Numbered from the stretch's first letter, positions 37,745 to 51,570 are shown. The stretch is DNA of 64,000 nt from Pseudoxanthomonas sangjuensis (GCF_010211755.1 NZ_PDWR01000010.1:1-64000); one strand, 5' to 3'. Numbers and translations: made by a program. Notes: a model not told the origin generated them from the sequence alone.

Positions 37745-39943
37745 ATGAACCCGGCCCATCCGCTGAGCTGGATCAGGAACCGCCTCTCGCGGCGCCAGGA
37801 TAGCGAGCACGGTCAGGCGCTGGTACGCATCGCCCTGATTTCGATCATCCTGGCGTACACGCTGCTGCATTCTTCGCGCGGCGGCGGATCCGATTCGACC
37901 GCGTTGACCATCGTGCTGTCCGGCCTCGCGAACGGCCTGCTGATCTTCGCCTGGCTGCTGTGGAAACCGGCCAAGTCGAACCCGCGCCGCGTCCTCGGCA
38001 TGTTCGCCGACTACGGCCTGTTGGCCGCGGCGATGGTCGCCATGGGCGAGCCGCTGGCCTGGGGCTACATCGTGCTGATGTGGGTCACCGTCGGCAACGG
38101 CCTGCGCTATGGCAACCGCTACCTGATCGCGGCGGTGGCGATGGCCGTGGTCAGCTTCGCCTGCGTGGTGGCCTTCAACGATTACTGGCAGCGCAACCTG
38201 AGCCTCGGCATCGGCCTGCTGCTGGGCCTGGTCGCGGTGCCGATGTACCTGTCGGGCCTGCTGCGGCAGCTGACCCATGCGACCGAGGAAGCGCGGCGCG
38301 CCAACGAGGCCAAGAGCCGCTTCCTCGCCAACATGAGCCACGAGTTCCGCACGCCGCTGAACGGTCTGGCGGGCATGTCCGAACTGCTGGCGACCACGCG
38401 CCTCGACACCGAGCAGCGCGAATGCCTTTCGACGATCCAGGCCTCGACGCGCAGCATGTTGGCGCTAGTCGAGGACGTGCTCGACATCTCCGCGATCGAG
38501 GCGGGCAAGCTCAAGCTGGACGTGGTCGATTTCGCCCCGCGCGAAGTGATCCAGAACATCGGCCTGATCCTGCTGCCGCAGGCGCGCGCCAAGCGCCTGG
38601 AGTACGTGGTCGAGGTGGCGGACGATGTGCCGGAGAAACTGCGCGGCGACGCACGCCACCTGCGGCAGATCCTGCTCAACCTGGCCGGCAACGCGGTCAA
38701 GTTCACCGACAAGGGTTCGATCCGGCTGCGCGTCGAGACGGTCGCCGCGGGCGACGATGCGTCGGTGCACCTGCGCTTCACCGTCGCCGATACCGGCATC
38801 GGCATTCCGGCCCATCTCCGCGCGCGGCTGTTCGACGCGTTCGAACAAGGCGATACCAGCCTGTCGCGCCGTTCCAGCGGCACCGGACTGGGCACGACCA
38901 TCGCCAAGGGCCTGGTCGATGCCATGGGCGGCACCATCGGTTTCGAAAGCGCCGAGAAGCGCGGCAGCACGTTCTGGGTGGAGTTGCCGTTCGCCGCGAT
39001 CGCCCCGGCGCAAGAGAAGCGGCCGTTCGTGCCGGCCGTGGTCGAATCCTTCCAGGAAGCGGGCGAAGCGAACGTCATCGCCTTCTCCGACCCGTTCCTG
39101 CGCCATCGCGCGCGCGTGCGCGGCCTGCAGATCCTGGTGGCCGACGACCACGAGGCCAACCGCATGGTATTGCAACGCCTGCTGCAGAAGGCCGGCCATC
39201 GCGTCACCTGCGTCGGCAACGGCGAGGAAGTGCTGAACATGGTCGAAGCGTCGGATTACGACGCCGTGATCTGCGACCTGCACATGCCGGAGTTGAGCGG
39301 GCTGGACCTGCTGAAGCAGTTGCGGATCATGGAAGCCGGCAGCGGCTCGCGCACCCCGGTGCTGATCTTCAGCGCCGACGTCACGCCCGAATCGGTGCGG
39401 CGCTGCGAGCAGGCCGGCGCGCGCGCCTTCCTGGCCAAGCCGATCGTGGTCGGCCGCCTGCTCGATACCCTCGCCGAAATCGCGGCGACCGATGGCCGTG
39501 GTGCGCCGGCCGCGCCGGCGGCCCCCATTCCCGTCGCGCGCAACCCGGCGCCGGCGCTCGACGACGGCATCCTCGACGTCACCGTGCTGAATGAACTGAC
39601 TTCGCTCGGCCTCGGCGAGGCCTTCGAGCGCGAATTCATCGCCCAGTGCCTCAACGATGCCGACGGCTGCATCGGCGCGATTTCGCATGCGATGGAGCGT
39701 GGCGACATCGAGCACATCCGCGAGCATGCGCATGCGCTGAAGGGCGTGGCCAGCAACCTCGGGCTGGTGCGGGTCGCGGCGGCCAGCAGCGAACTGATGC
39801 GGTTGAGCGATTGGCAGATTTCGCAGGAATGGCGCCAGCGCCTGGCCGCCATCAACAACCATCTCAGCCAGGGCCGGTTGGCGCTGGAAGCGCGCGAGAA
39901 ACAGCGTGCCGGCGCGCCCGGCAGCCAGGGCGAACGCACCTGA
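37745..39943 (+). CDS. rpfC: RpfC hybrid DSF sensor kinase
   Basis: A 732-residue hybrid histidine kinase: five or so N-terminal membrane helices (residues 30-175), HisKA with His199 ([12 protein letters not shown]), HATPase ([21 protein letters not shown]), a receiver domain ([12 protein letters not shown]) and a C-terminal HPt domain ([13 protein letters not shown]). It senses DSF, phosphorylates RpfG and also restrains RpfF. Adjacent to rpfG in one unit. A bidirectional terminator hairpin follows, shared with rpfF. Confidence 0.94.
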   Translation: MNPAHPLSWIRNRLSRRQDSEHGQALVRIALISIILAYTLLHSSRGGGSDSTALTIVLSGLANGLLIFAWLLWKPAKSNPRRVLGMFADYGLLAAAMVAMGEPLAWGYIVLMWVTVGNGLRYGNRYLIAAVAMAVVSFACVVAFNDYWQRNLSLGIGLLLGLVAVPMYLSGLLRQLTHATEEARRANEAKSRFLANMSHEFRTPLNGLAGMSELLATTRLDTEQRECLSTIQASTRSMLALVEDVLDISAIEAGKLKLDVVDFAPREVIQNIGLILLPQARAKRLEYVVEVADDVPEKLRGDARHLRQILLNLAGNAVKFTDKGSIRLRVETVAAGDDASVHLRFTVADTGIGIPAHLRARLFDAFEQGDTSLSRRSSGTGLGTTIAKGLVDAMGGTIGFESAEKRGSTFWVELPFAAIAPAQEKRPFVPAVVESFQEAGEANVIAFSDPFLRHRARVRGLQILVADDHEANRMVLQRLLQKAGHRVTCVGNGEEVLNMVEASDYDAVICDLHMPELSGLDLLKQLRIMEAGSGSRTPVLIFSADVTPESVRRCEQAGARAFLAKPIVVGRLLDTLAEIAATDGRGAPAAPAAPIPVARNPAPALDDGILDVTVLNELTSLGLGEAFEREFIAQCLNDADGCIGAISHAMERGDIEHIREHAHALKGVASNLGLVRVAAASSELMRLSDWQISQEWRQRLAAINNHLSQGRLALEAREKQRAGAPGSQGERT

Positions 39944-40000
39944 ATCCGCATGCCGCATCCGTGCGATGCGGTAACCGCGTACGGATGGCGGAAAAGAATC

Positions 40001-40026
40001 GGGGCCGCCCCTTGCGGAGCGGCCCC
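40001..40026. terminator. Hairpin between convergent rpfC and rpfF
   Basis: GGGGCCGC (40001-40008) pairs with GCGGCCCC (40019-40026). Lying between convergent genes, it can end both transcripts. T-runs are weak. Confidence 0.6.
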
Positions 40027-40059
40027 GTATCCTTCGATTCCAGCCGGGATTCGATCGGA

Positions 40060-40932
40060 TCAGGCGGCAGCTTGGCTCGCCGCGCGCCGCTCCTGTGCGC
40101 GGACGATGCGCTCCATCATCCGCAGCGACTTGTCGCCCAGCGACAGCGCGGTGTCGACCCAGACTTCGGTGATGCCGATCAGTTCGTTGTAGCCGACCGG
40201 TTGCGCGAGGTTGCGGCAGGAATTCAGCGCCAGGTGCGCGTGCGGCGCGCGCTGCTGCCGTGCGATCAGGTCCTGCACCGCGGCTTCGCCCTGTCCCTTC
40301 GGTACCAGCACGTCGACCACGCCCATCCGGTACATCTCGTCGCTGCTGTAGATGTTGCCGTCGAGGATGATCTTCTCCGCCAGTTGCGGCGAAACGCGCT
40401 TGCACAGGAACGAATACGCGCCCATGCCCGGGAACAGGCCGAACAGTACTTCCGGCAGGCCCATGTCGACGCCTTCCTCGGCGACGATGGTGTGGCAGGA
40501 GAGGGCGATCTCGAGGCCGCCGCCCAGCGCGTCGCCCTGGACCAGGGCGACGGTGCGCACGTCGCCGCCGAGGCCGGTATTCAACTGGTGCACGCCGTCG
40601 ACGCAGCGCCGCGCATAGGACAGCAGGTGTTCGCGGTCGCCACTGCGGATCAGCTTGGCGAACAGTTCGAGGTCGCCGCCGAGGTTGAAGGCTTGCGCGG
40701 CCGAGGCGACCACGAGGTGGCGCAACTTGCCCGCCTGGCGCTGCGATTCGCGCAGCGTCGCGGAGCTCAGGAAGCTGAGCACGTCGTCGAGCATCTGGCT
40801 GTGGAAGCAGGGGCGGGTGCCCGGCGCCGCGTCGGCGTGCATGTACATCCAGTGGCTGGCGCCATTGGGTTCGGATTCGACGCGGATGGTCGGATAGGCG
40901 CGGGCGCGCATCAGTTTTTCGACATTGTTCAT
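40060..40932 (-). CDS. rpfF: RpfF DSF synthase (enoyl-CoA hydratase family)
   Basis: A 290-residue crotonase-fold enzyme with catalytic Glu141 and Glu161 at the Xanthomonas RpfF positions (GLEIALSC; MGLPEVLFGLFPGMGAY). It makes the diffusible signal cis-11-methyl-2-dodecenoic acid from acyl-ACP by dehydration and thioester cleavage. Start ATG at 40932 has a TGAGG site. A separate promoter region with a Clp-type site lies upstream, after the rpfB terminator. Confidence 0.95.
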   Translation of the reverse strand: MNNVEKLMRARAYPTIRVESEPNGASHWMYMHADAAPGTRPCFHSQMLDDVLSFLSSATLRESQRQAGKLRHLVVASAAQAFNLGGDLELFAKLIRSGDREHLLSYARRCVDGVHQLNTGLGGDVRTVALVQGDALGGGLEIALSCHTIVAEEGVDMGLPEVLFGLFPGMGAYSFLCKRVSPQLAEKIILDGNIYSSDEMYRMGVVDVLVPKGQGEAAVQDLIARQQRAPHAHLALNSCRNLAQPVGYNELIGITEVWVDTALSLGDKSLRMMERIVRAQERRAASQAAA

Positions 40933-41092
40933 GGCGGTTACCTCAGGGCTGGATTCGGTGTTGGAACGGTCGGATATCGGTTGAGCGGGCGGCTGAACCT
41001 GAACGGATGCTACACCTCAGTCGCAAAAAAAAAGCAAGTCCCCCCTTTTTTCCGGGGAATGGCGGTTTGGAATCAGTCGCTTACGTCAAAAA

Positions 41093-41108
41093 TGTGAACG
41101 GCGTCACA
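41093..41108. promoter_or_regulatory. Perfect CRP/Clp-type site upstream of rpfF
   Basis: TGTGA-N6-TCACA, a perfect palindrome with AT-rich flanks, lies about 160 bases before the rpfF start and between rpfB and rpfF. In Xanthomonads Clp is a CRP homologue that responds to c-di-GMP, the molecule RpfG degrades. Binding here is inferred. Confidence 0.7.
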
Positions 41109-41132
41109 TAATTTACGGATGTGAAGACAATG

Positions 41133-41157
41133 AAAAGGCCGGCTGAGCCGGCCTTTT
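41133..41157 (-). terminator. rpfB terminator
   Basis: A 12-bp perfect stem AAAAGGCCGGCT/AGCCGGCCTTTT with a one-base centre, T-run on both strands, follows rpfB. It separates rpfB from rpfF, so rpfF needs its own promoter. Confidence 0.8.
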
Positions 41158-41183
41158 CTGGTGAGATGCGCGGATTGTTGCCG

Positions 41184-42869
41184 TCAGGCGGCGGCGGGAG
41201 CGGCGGTTTCGCGCAGTTCCTTGCGCAGGATCTTGCCGACGTTGGTCTTCGGCAGCTCGTTGCGGAACTCGACGTGCTTCGGCTGCTTGTAACCGGTCAG
41301 GTTCTCGCGGCAGAACTCCTTGACCTGTTCCGCGGTCAGCGCCGGATCCTTCCTGACGATGAAGACCTTGACCGCCTCGCCGGACTTTTCGTCCGGCACG
41401 TCGATCGCGGCGACCTCGAGCACGCCGGGCATGCCGGCGATCACGTCCTCGATCTCGTTCGGATACACGTTGAAGCCCGACACCAGGATCATGTCCTTCT
41501 TGCGGTCGACGATGTAGAAGAAACCGTTCGCGTCCATCTTCGCCATGTCGCCGGTGTGCAGCCAGCCGTCGGCGTCGATGACGTTCGCGGTTTCGTCGGG
41601 GCGTTGCCAGTAGCCCTTCATCACCTGCGGACCCTTCACGCACAGCTCGCCTACTTCGCCGGCCGGCAGCCGGCGGCCGTCGTCGGCCTTGACGCAAACG
41701 TCGGTGGACGGGATCGGCAGGCCGATCGAGGCGTTGTAGTCCTTCAGGTCGAGCGGGTTGATGCAGGCGGCGGGCGAGGTTTCGGTGAGGCCGTAGGCTT
41801 CGACCAGGGTCACGCCGGTGACCTTCTTCCACTTCTCGGCCACCGCACGTTGCACCGCCATGCCGCCGCCGAGGGTCAGCTTGAGGCTGGAGAAATCCAG
41901 CTGGTCGAAGCCAGGCGTGTTCAACAGGCCGTTGAACAGCGTATTGACGCCGGTGATCGCGGTGAACCGGACCTTCTGCAATTCCTTGACGAAACCCGGC
42001 ATGTCGCGCGGGTTGGTGATCAGGTGATTCAGGCCGCCGATCTTCATCAGCACCAGGCCGTTCGCGGTGAGCGCGAAGATGTGGTACAGCGGCAACGCGG
42101 TGATGATCGTTTCCTGGCCGGGCTGCAGCACGGTACCGAGCCACGCCGAGGCCTGCTGCATGTTGGCGACCAGGTTGCGGTGGGTCAGCATCGCCCCCTT
42201 GGCCACGCCGGTGGTGCCGCCGGTGTACTGCAGGAAGGCGATGTCGTCGGGCTCGATGTCGATCTTCGGCAGCGCGTAGGCCTTGCCCAGTTTGAGCACG
42301 TCGTTGAAGCGGATCGCGCCGGGCAACGCGTAGTCCGGCACCATCTTCTTCACGTACTTCAGCACGAAGTTGATCAGCGGGCCCTTCGGGAAGCCGAGCA
42401 GATCGCCCAGTCCGGTGGTGATGACCTGCTTCAGCGGCGTCTCGTGCGCGACCTGCTGCACGGTATGGCCGAAGTTGTCGACTACCAGCAGCACGCTGGC
42501 GCCGGAATCGACCAGCTGGTGCTTGAGCTCGCGCGGCGTGTACATCGGGTTGACGTTGACCACGGTCAGCCCGGCGCGCAGCGTGCCGAACAGCGCGATC
42601 GGGTACTGCAGGCAGTTCGGCATCATGATGGCGACGCGGTCGCCTTTCTTCAGCTTGAGCTCGCCGAGCAGGTAGCCGGCGAACTGGCGGCTGAGCTCGT
42701 CGATTTCGGCGTAGCTGAAGGTCTTGCCGAAGTTGGAGAACGCCGGGCGGTCGCGGAACTTGCCGATGGCGGCGTCGAGCACGGAGACGATGGAGCGGTA
42801 TTCGTCCAGGTCGATCTCATGCGGGATCCCCGCCGGGTAGCTCTTGAACCACGGCCGATCTTCACTCAT
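41184..42869 (-). CDS. rpfB: RpfB/FadD-type long-chain acyl-CoA ligase
   Basis: A 561-residue adenylate-forming enzyme with the P-loop [13 protein letters not shown], the A5-type motif [11 protein letters not shown] and the late TGD and [13 protein letters not shown] motifs. In Xanthomonas RpfB activates fatty acids and turns over DSF family signals. It lies upstream of rpfF in the same direction. Confidence 0.92.
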   Translation of the reverse strand: MSEDRPWFKSYPAGIPHEIDLDEYRSIVSVLDAAIGKFRDRPAFSNFGKTFSYAEIDELSRQFAGYLLGELKLKKGDRVAIMMPNCLQYPIALFGTLRAGLTVVNVNPMYTPRELKHQLVDSGASVLLVVDNFGHTVQQVAHETPLKQVITTGLGDLLGFPKGPLINFVLKYVKKMVPDYALPGAIRFNDVLKLGKAYALPKIDIEPDDIAFLQYTGGTTGVAKGAMLTHRNLVANMQQASAWLGTVLQPGQETIITALPLYHIFALTANGLVLMKIGGLNHLITNPRDMPGFVKELQKVRFTAITGVNTLFNGLLNTPGFDQLDFSSLKLTLGGGMAVQRAVAEKWKKVTGVTLVEAYGLTETSPAACINPLDLKDYNASIGLPIPSTDVCVKADDGRRLPAGEVGELCVKGPQVMKGYWQRPDETANVIDADGWLHTGDMAKMDANGFFYIVDRKKDMILVSGFNVYPNEIEDVIAGMPGVLEVAAIDVPDEKSGEAVKVFIVRKDPALTAEQVKEFCRENLTGYKQPKHVEFRNELPKTNVGKILRKELRETAAPAAA

Positions 42870-42942
42870 CTTGCTTCCCCCTCCGGGCTGTCTGGCTGGT
42901 TCTGGCGACGGGCGTCTGGGTCCCCTCGCGGCATTTTAGCGG

Positions 42943-43443
42943 ATGAGCATACCGTTCCGAATGGTAAACGCGAAACCCACCCGTGCCGGGCCGCGGCCCT
43001 CACGCCCGTTGTCCCGGCGCGTCGCGGCGGCGCTGCTGGCGATGGCGGTGTCCGTCCTGCCCGCCTGCGGCAGGGCGCCGGCGGAAACGCGCCTGCGGCA
43101 GCAGGTCGAAGCGATGCAGGACGCGGTTTCGCAGCGCGATCCGCGCGGCTTCATGCAGGGCGTTGCCGCGGATTTCCAGGGCAATGGCGGCATGGATCGT
43201 GATGCGTTGCACAACCTGCTGCGGGTACAGGTACTGGCCAACGCCAGCATCGGCGTCGTCAGCGGCCCGCTCGACGTGCAGGTCAGCGGCGACACCGCGC
43301 GCGTGCGCTTCCAGGCCGCATTGACCGGGGGCTCGGGGCGTTTCGTGCCGGACCGCGCCCAGGCCTACGAGATCGACAGTGGCTGGCGCGAAGAGGACGG
43401 CGAGTGGCGCGTGTACTACGCGAAGTGGGAGGCGAAGCTGTAG
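42943..43443 (+). CDS. NTF2-like lipoprotein
   Basis: A 166-residue protein with a basic start, a lipoprotein signal (LLAMAVSVLPAC) and a SnoaL/NTF2-like fold (MQDAVSQRDPRGFMQGVAADF to WRVYYAKWEAKL). The fold usually binds small hydrophobic molecules or serves as a scaffold; no specific function follows. ATG 42961 is another possible start. Divergent from rpfB with a 73-base gap. Confidence 0.7.
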   Translation: MSIPFRMVNAKPTRAGPRPSRPLSRRVAAALLAMAVSVLPACGRAPAETRLRQQVEAMQDAVSQRDPRGFMQGVAADFQGNGGMDRDALHNLLRVQVLANASIGVVSGPLDVQVSGDTARVRFQAALTGGSGRFVPDRAQAYEIDSGWREEDGEWRVYYAKWEAKL

Positions 43444-43450
43444 GCGGCGG

Positions 43451-43888
43451 TCATTTGCAACGGCGATAGGGGGAACCGTCCACCAGTGCCTTGTTGCGCG
43501 GACCCAGCGGCGGGCCGCCTTGCCAGCCCTCGTCATGTGGCGTGATGGCCAGCACGCCGGCCGTCTCGTCGGCATTGAAGGTCATCAGGATCGGATAGTT
43601 GCCATCGCTTCCGAACGGGAAGAACCACTGGCTGATGCCTTGGTAGAAGTTCCCGCCGTAGCTGGCGGCGTACTCCAGGCGGACGACCCGGTCCTTCTTC
43701 CCGGCCACTTCGAAGGTCATGCCGTTCGCGTCGACGACGACCTGCGGCTGGCGCTGGCAATTGCCGGCGGGCGCGTAGCGGCCGAACAGCGGCGCGAAAT
43801 CCTTCAGGTCGTCGATCTCGACCGCGTTCGCGGTGGAAATGGCCGCGATGGTCGCCAGTACGGCGACCGTGGGTGCTGGCAGGCGCAT
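43451..43888 (-). CDS. Secreted protein of unknown function
   Basis: A 145-residue protein with a signal peptide (VAVLATIAAISTANA). The mature part has two Cys residues (GNCQRQ; YRRCK) and no recognised domain. The ATG at 43888 is the natural start; the frame is open farther upstream. Convergent with the NTF2-like gene. Confidence 0.65.
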   Translation of the reverse strand: MRLPAPTVAVLATIAAISTANAVEIDDLKDFAPLFGRYAPAGNCQRQPQVVVDANGMTFEVAGKKDRVVRLEYAASYGGNFYQGISQWFFPFGSDGNYPILMTFNADETAGVLAITPHDEGWQGGPPLGPRNKALVDGSPYRRCK

Positions 43889-44048
43889 CGTCGTTCTCCC
43901 CGATTCGCGGCGTCGCCACGGTAGCGGCATCGCAATGAGTGACAACGCGAAGGCGGGGGCGGCGCGGCAACCGTCCGTCGGAAATGCGGCTTGCCTGCAT
44001 TGCGGCGGCTGCGCCAAGCGCCGGCCGCAGCCGCCCCAGGTCGTTCCT

Positions 44049-46805
<2,757 letters not shown>

Positions 46806-46924
46806 GGTGGGGACTCCCGTGGCTGGATGGGGAAAGACCGGATTATCCGCCTATTCAATGACATGGCCGCGGAAGCGGCAATGCGGCCTTGGTCGGCGCC
46901 GGCCCGGCTGGAGTATGCGCCGGA

Positions 46925-46949
46925 AAGTATGTATGATTTGCACATACTT
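46925..46949. promoter_or_regulatory. Operator of the VapBC pair
   Basis: An 8-bp perfect inverted repeat AAGTATGT/ACATACTT (46925-46932, 46942-46949) overlaps a -10-like TATGAT (46932-46937) before the antitoxin gene. Type II antitoxins bind such palindromes to repress their own operon. Confidence 0.7.
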
Positions 46950-46963
46950 CTGAGGGCCTACCG

Positions 46964-47161
46964 ATGGAAGCCACTGTTGCGGAACGCGGCCAGATCACCC
47001 TGCCCAAGGCGGTGCGCGATGCCCTCGGCCTGACCAAGGGCAGCGTGCTGAAGGTCGAACTGGACGGCAGCCGGATCATCCTGCGCAAGAACGTCGACGA
47101 CGCGATTTCGCGCGTGCGCGGCAAGTTCGCCCGCGACGACCACGCGGACAAGGGCAAATGA
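46964..47161 (+). CDS. vapB: AbrB/VapB-type antitoxin
   Basis: A 65-residue protein with a swapped-hairpin AbrB fold (VAERGQITLPKAVRDALGL) followed by a basic tail that would wrap the toxin. Its stop overlaps the toxin start (ATGA). A palindrome lies in its promoter. Confidence 0.85.
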   Translation: MEATVAERGQITLPKAVRDALGLTKGSVLKVELDGSRIILRKNVDDAISRVRGKFARDDHADKGK

Positions 47162-47556
47162 TCGCCGTCGACGCCCCGGTGATGGTCGAATTGCTGGCCG
47201 ACGGCCCGCGTGCCGACGCGGTGGAGGCCTGCCTGCGCCAGTGCCTGGGCAGCGGGCGCGTAGTGGTGTGCGACGCGACGTTGGCCGAACTGTGTTCCGC
47301 GCTGCGCAACGGCGCCGATGCGCTGGCGGCACTCGAGGAAATGGGCGTGCATTTCAGCGCCATCGAATCCAAGTCCGCGCTGCGCGCCGGCGAAATGCAG
47401 CGCCGCCACCGGGCGCGCGGCGGCGACCGCCCCATCGCCGATTTCCTGGTCGGCGCACACGCGCTGCTGCAATGCGACGGCCTGGTCACCTTCGACGCCG
47501 CCTTCCACCGCGACTACTTCAAGGGACTGAAGCTGATCGTCCCGGTCGCCGAATGA
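47158..47556 (+). CDS. vapC: VapC-type PIN-domain toxin
   Basis: A 132-residue PIN protein with four acidic active-site residues in order: Asp5, Glu44, Asp95 and Asp113 (AVDAPV, LAELC, IADFL, TFDAAF). PIN toxins cut RNA, often tRNA or rRNA; the antitoxin overlaps upstream. acnB starts 40 bases downstream. Confidence 0.88.
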   Translation: MIAVDAPVMVELLADGPRADAVEACLRQCLGSGRVVVCDATLAELCSALRNGADALAALEEMGVHFSAIESKSALRAGEMQRRHRARGGDRPIADFLVGAHALLQCDGLVTFDAAFHRDYFKGLKLIVPVAE

Positions 47557-47595
47557 TTTCCCTCAACCCCTTTCGCTAACCCCCCGGAGCCACCG

Positions 47596-50190
47596 ATGCT
47601 GCAAGCCTACCGCCAACACGTCGCCGAACGCGCCGCCCTCGGCATCCCGCCGCTGCCGCTGAGCGCGCAGCAGACCGCCGACGTCATCGAACTGCTGAAG
47701 AACCCGCCGGCGGGCGAAGAGGAATTCCTGCTCGATCTGATCACCAACCGTGTGCCGGCCGGCGTCGACGACGCGGCCAAGGTCAAGGCTTCGTACCTCG
47801 CCGCCGTGGCCTTCGGCACCGAGAAGTGCGGCCTGATTCCGGCCGTGCGCGCGACCGAACTGCTGGGCACCATGCTCGGCGGCTACAACGTCGCGCCGCT
47901 GATCGAGCTGCTGGACAGGAACGACGAAACCGCCGCCGCCGCCGCGGAAGGCCTGAAGCACACCCTGCTGGTATTCGATGCCTTCCACGACGTGCAGGAG
48001 AAGGCCGAGAAGGGCAACGCCTTCGCCAAGGCCGTGCTGGAGAGCTGGGCCGCCGCCGAGTGGTTCACCAGCAAGCCGGAGGTGCCGCAGAGCCTGACCG
48101 TCACCGTGTTCAAGGTGCCGGGCGAAACCAACACCGACGACCTCTCGCCGGCGCCCGACGCGACCACCCGCCCGGACATCCCGATGCACGCGTTGGCGAT
48201 GCTGAAGAACAAGCGCCCCGACGCGCCGTTCGCGCCGGAGGAAGACGGCAAGCGCGGCCCCATCGGCGAAATCCTGAAGCTGAAGGAGAAGGGCCACCTG
48301 GTCGCCTACGTCGGCGACGTGGTCGGCACCGGTTCCTCGCGCAAGTCGGCGACCAACAGCGTGCTGTGGTGGACCGGCGAAGACATCCCGTACATCCCGA
48401 ACAAGCGCTTCGGCGGCGTCTGCCTGGGCAGCAAGATCGCCCCGATCTTCTACAACACCATGGAAGACGCCGGCGCGCTGCCGATCGAGCTCGACGTGTC
48501 GAAGATGGAGCACGGCGACGTGATCGAACTGCGCCCGTACGAAGGCAAGGCGCTGAAGAACGGCGAAGTCGTCGCCGAGTTCGAACTCAAGAGCGAAGTG
48601 CTGCTGGACGAAGTCCGCGCCGGCGGCCGCATCCCGCTGATCATCGGCCGCGGCCTGACCGCGAAGGCGCGCGAAGCGCTGAAGCTGCCCGCGACGGACC
48701 TGTTCCGCCTGCCGGTCAACCCGCCGGACACCGGCAAGGGCTTCTCGTTGGCGCAGAAGATGGTCGGCCGCGCCTGCGGCCTGCCGGAAGGGAAGGGCAT
48801 GCGTCCGGGCACCTATTGCGAGCCGAAGATGACCTCGGTCGGTTCGCAGGACACCACCGGCCCGATGACCCGCGACGAACTGAAGGACCTGGCCTGCCTC
48901 GGCTTCTCCGCCGATCTGGTCATGCAGTCGTTCTGCCACACCGCGGCCTATCCGAAGCCGGTCGACGTGAAGACCCATCACACGCTACCGGAATTCATCA
49001 GCACCCGCGGCGGCGTCTCGCTGCGTCCGGGCGATGGCGTGATCCACAGCTGGCTCAACCGCATGCTGCTGCCGGACACGGTCGGCACCGGCGGCGATTC
49101 GCATACGCGTTTCCCGATCGGCATTTCGTTCCCGGCCGGTTCCGGGCTGGTCGCCTTCGCCGCGGCCACCGGCGTGATGCCGCTGGACATGCCCGAGAGC
49201 GTGCTGGTGCGCTTCAAGGGCGAGATGCAGCCGGGCGTGACCCTGCGCGACCTGGTCAACGCGATCCCGCTGTACGCGATCAAGGCCGGACTGCTGACCG
49301 TCGCGAAGCAGGGCAAGAAGAACATCTTCAGCGGCCGCATCCTCGAGATCGAGGGCCTGCCGAACCTGAAGGTGGAGCAGGCGTTCGAACTGTCCGACGC
49401 GTCGGCAGAGCGTTCCGCCGCCGGTTGCACGGTGCGCCTGAACAAGGAACCGATCATCGAGTACATCAACAGCAACATCACGCTGTTGAAGTGGATGATC
49501 GCCGAAGGCTACGCCGACGCGCGTTCGCTGGGCCGCCGGATCAAGGCGATGGAAGCCTGGCTGGCCAACCCGCAGCTGCTGGAACCGGATGCCGACGCCG
49601 AATACGCCGCGGTCATCGAGATCGACCTGGCCGAGATCCACGAGCCGATCGTGGCCTGCCCGAACGACCCGGACGACGTGAAGACGCTGTCGGACGTCGC
49701 CGGCGCGAAGATCGACGAAGTGTTCATCGGTTCGTGCATGACCAACATCGGCCACTTCCGCGCGGCGTCGAAGCTGCTGGAAGGCAAGCGCGACATCCCG
49801 ACCCGCCTGTGGGTCGCGCCGCCGACCAAGATGGACGCGCACCAGCTGACCGAGGAAGGCCATTACGGCGTGCTGGGCGGCGCGGGCGCGCGCATGGAAA
49901 TGCCGGGTTGCTCGCTGTGCATGGGCAACCAGGCGCAGATCCGCGAAGGCAGCACCGCGATGTCGACCTCGACCCGCAACTTCCCCAACCGCCTGGGCCG
50001 CAACACCAACGTGTACCTGGGCTCGGCGGAACTGGCGGCGATCTGCTCGCGCCTGGGCCGCATCCCGACCAGGGAGGAGTACATGGCGGACATCGGCGTG
50101 ATCAACGCCAATGGCGACAGGATCTACCGCTACATGAACTTCGACCAGATCGCGGACTACAAGGAAGTGGCCGACAAGGTCGCGGCCTGA
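47596..50190 (+). CDS. acnB: Aconitate hydratase B / 2-methylisocitrate dehydratase
   Basis: An 864-residue AcnB-type enzyme: N-terminal HEAT-like domain (residues 1-160), swivel domain with [15 protein letters not shown], then the catalytic domains with iron-sulfur cysteines in [10 protein letters not shown] and CSLCMGNQ. It serves the TCA and methylcitrate cycles. Length is normal. A terminator follows at 50,213. A decayed copy of the last about 65 codons lies at 51,678. Confidence 0.96.
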   Translation: MLQAYRQHVAERAALGIPPLPLSAQQTADVIELLKNPPAGEEEFLLDLITNRVPAGVDDAAKVKASYLAAVAFGTEKCGLIPAVRATELLGTMLGGYNVAPLIELLDRNDETAAAAAEGLKHTLLVFDAFHDVQEKAEKGNAFAKAVLESWAAAEWFTSKPEVPQSLTVTVFKVPGETNTDDLSPAPDATTRPDIPMHALAMLKNKRPDAPFAPEEDGKRGPIGEILKLKEKGHLVAYVGDVVGTGSSRKSATNSVLWWTGEDIPYIPNKRFGGVCLGSKIAPIFYNTMEDAGALPIELDVSKMEHGDVIELRPYEGKALKNGEVVAEFELKSEVLLDEVRAGGRIPLIIGRGLTAKAREALKLPATDLFRLPVNPPDTGKGFSLAQKMVGRACGLPEGKGMRPGTYCEPKMTSVGSQDTTGPMTRDELKDLACLGFSADLVMQSFCHTAAYPKPVDVKTHHTLPEFISTRGGVSLRPGDGVIHSWLNRMLLPDTVGTGGDSHTRFPIGISFPAGSGLVAFAAATGVMPLDMPESVLVRFKGEMQPGVTLRDLVNAIPLYAIKAGLLTVAKQGKKNIFSGRILEIEGLPNLKVEQAFELSDASAERSAAGCTVRLNKEPIIEYINSNITLLKWMIAEGYADARSLGRRIKAMEAWLANPQLLEPDADAEYAAVIEIDLAEIHEPIVACPNDPDDVKTLSDVAGAKIDEVFIGSCMTNIGHFRAASKLLEGKRDIPTRLWVAPPTKMDAHQLTEEGHYGVLGGAGARMEMPGCSLCMGNQAQIREGSTAMSTSTRNFPNRLGRNTNVYLGSAELAAICSRLGRIPTREEYMADIGVINANGDRIYRYMNFDQIADYKEVADKVAA

Positions 50191-50212
50191 TCCCCGCGGA
50201 AGCAGGTCGCAA

Positions 50213-50243
50213 CGACAACGCCCGGCAAAGCCGGGCGTTGTCG
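50213..50243 (+). terminator. acnB terminator
   Basis: A 14-bp stem CGACAACGCCCGGC/GCCGGGCGTTGTCG with a short AAA loop and following T residues. Similar in core to the hairpin at 51,912. Confidence 0.85.
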
Positions 50244-50262
50244 TTTGACGGCAGGCATCGGC

Positions 50263-51570
50263 CTATTTTTTCCTGTCTGGCACGAGGGGCTCCAGCAGCG
50301 CTTTCGGCACTTTCGCGACCAGGCCGACGTTGCGTCCCGCCAGCGTCGCCACCCGGTATTCCACGCAGGCGCCCAGCAGTTGCGAGGCCTCGGACAGGCC
50401 CAGCCCGTAGTCCTGCTGCAACCATTGCATCATGCCGGTAGTCGCCATCCGCAAGGCTTCGTCCAGCGAGCCGGCCTGTCCCAGCACCATCAAATGCGTC
50501 GGCGATTCGACCCGGGGTAGGCCGACCTGCCTGCCCTTGACCAGTTCCACGCCGAATTCCACGTCCATCGAGGTTTCCAGTGCGTACTGGGTCGTCTCGC
50601 CGTCGCCCTGCGCCGCGTGCGCGTCGCCGAGGTAGAGCAGGGCGCCCGGCTGGGACACCGGCAGGTACACGGTATTGCCTTCCACGACTTCATTGAAGTC
50701 CATGTTGCCGCCGAAACGGCCGCTGTCCCCGCTGGATATCGCCGGCCAGCCAAAACCCGGCGCAACGCCCAAACCACCGAGCATGGGCCGCAACGGCACT
50801 TCGAGGTTGCGTAACGCGTCGTCGGCAGCGTCCGGACGCGCCACGCCACGGGCGGCATCCAGCCGCCAGCGCTTCGGCTTGCCGAGATCCGTCGCCTTGG
50901 CAGCGAGCGATCGCCCCAGTGCGCGGCCGACGATGCCGTCCAGGCTGTCGGCATAGTCGCGATTCGTACGCAGGCGTTCGATCTTCACCAGCAGGGTGTC
51001 GCCGGGTTCCGCGCCGACGACGAAGAACGGTCCGACTTGCGGATTGCCGAACAATGCGCGGGTGACGCCATGTTCGTCCACGCCGCCCGAATCCAGCGTG
51101 CGCGTATGCACCGTGTCTCCCGGCCAGATCGCAAGCACCGGGGCGCGGTGCGGACTGAATTCGTTGGCGTAGTCGGTCGGGGTGAATTCGTGGCGTCGTG
51201 TTCCGCCGGCCTGGCGTTCCGGAGCGGGACGGGCGCTGAATGCGTGTTCGACACGCCTTGAGCGATCATTGGGATCGGGAAAATCGGCCGTGCCGGCAAA
51301 CGTATCGCCGGACAGCTTGCCGGAGAACCGATACTCGTTGCCCCGCGCGTCGGTGGAAACGAACTCCAGTCCGTCGTTCTTCGCGCGTCCGCGCAAGTCG
51401 TCTCCATCCAGTTCTCCGCCCAGCTTGTCGCCATCGCGCACGAGGTGAAGCGACTGGTACGCCCAATTGCCCCAGAGATCGATGGCGACGACCCAGTCCT
51501 GCGTGGACGCGGGAGCGGGGAACGGCAAGGACAGGCAACAGGCCAAGGCCACCGAAGGGAACCATCGCAT
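50263..51570 (-). CDS. Acetamidase/formamidase family protein, secreted
   Basis: A 435-residue protein with a signal peptide (SVALACCLSLPFPAPAS), an N-terminal extra domain of about 110 residues and an acetamidase/formamidase domain (PGDTVHTRTLDSGG, FFVVGAEPGDTLLV, GGNMDFNEVVEGNTVYLPV, GDAHAAQGDGE). These enzymes hydrolyse formamide or acetamide to ammonia; a secreted form is notable. ATG 51570 gives the signal peptide. Confidence 0.85.
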   Translation of the reverse strand: MRWFPSVALACCLSLPFPAPASTQDWVVAIDLWGNWAYQSLHLVRDGDKLGGELDGDDLRGRAKNDGLEFVSTDARGNEYRFSGKLSGDTFAGTADFPDPNDRSRRVEHAFSARPAPERQAGGTRRHEFTPTDYANEFSPHRAPVLAIWPGDTVHTRTLDSGGVDEHGVTRALFGNPQVGPFFVVGAEPGDTLLVKIERLRTNRDYADSLDGIVGRALGRSLAAKATDLGKPKRWRLDAARGVARPDAADDALRNLEVPLRPMLGGLGVAPGFGWPAISSGDSGRFGGNMDFNEVVEGNTVYLPVSQPGALLYLGDAHAAQGDGETTQYALETSMDVEFGVELVKGRQVGLPRVESPTHLMVLGQAGSLDEALRMATTGMMQWLQQDYGLGLSEASQLLGACVEYRVATLAGRNVGLVAKVPKALLEPLVPDRKK

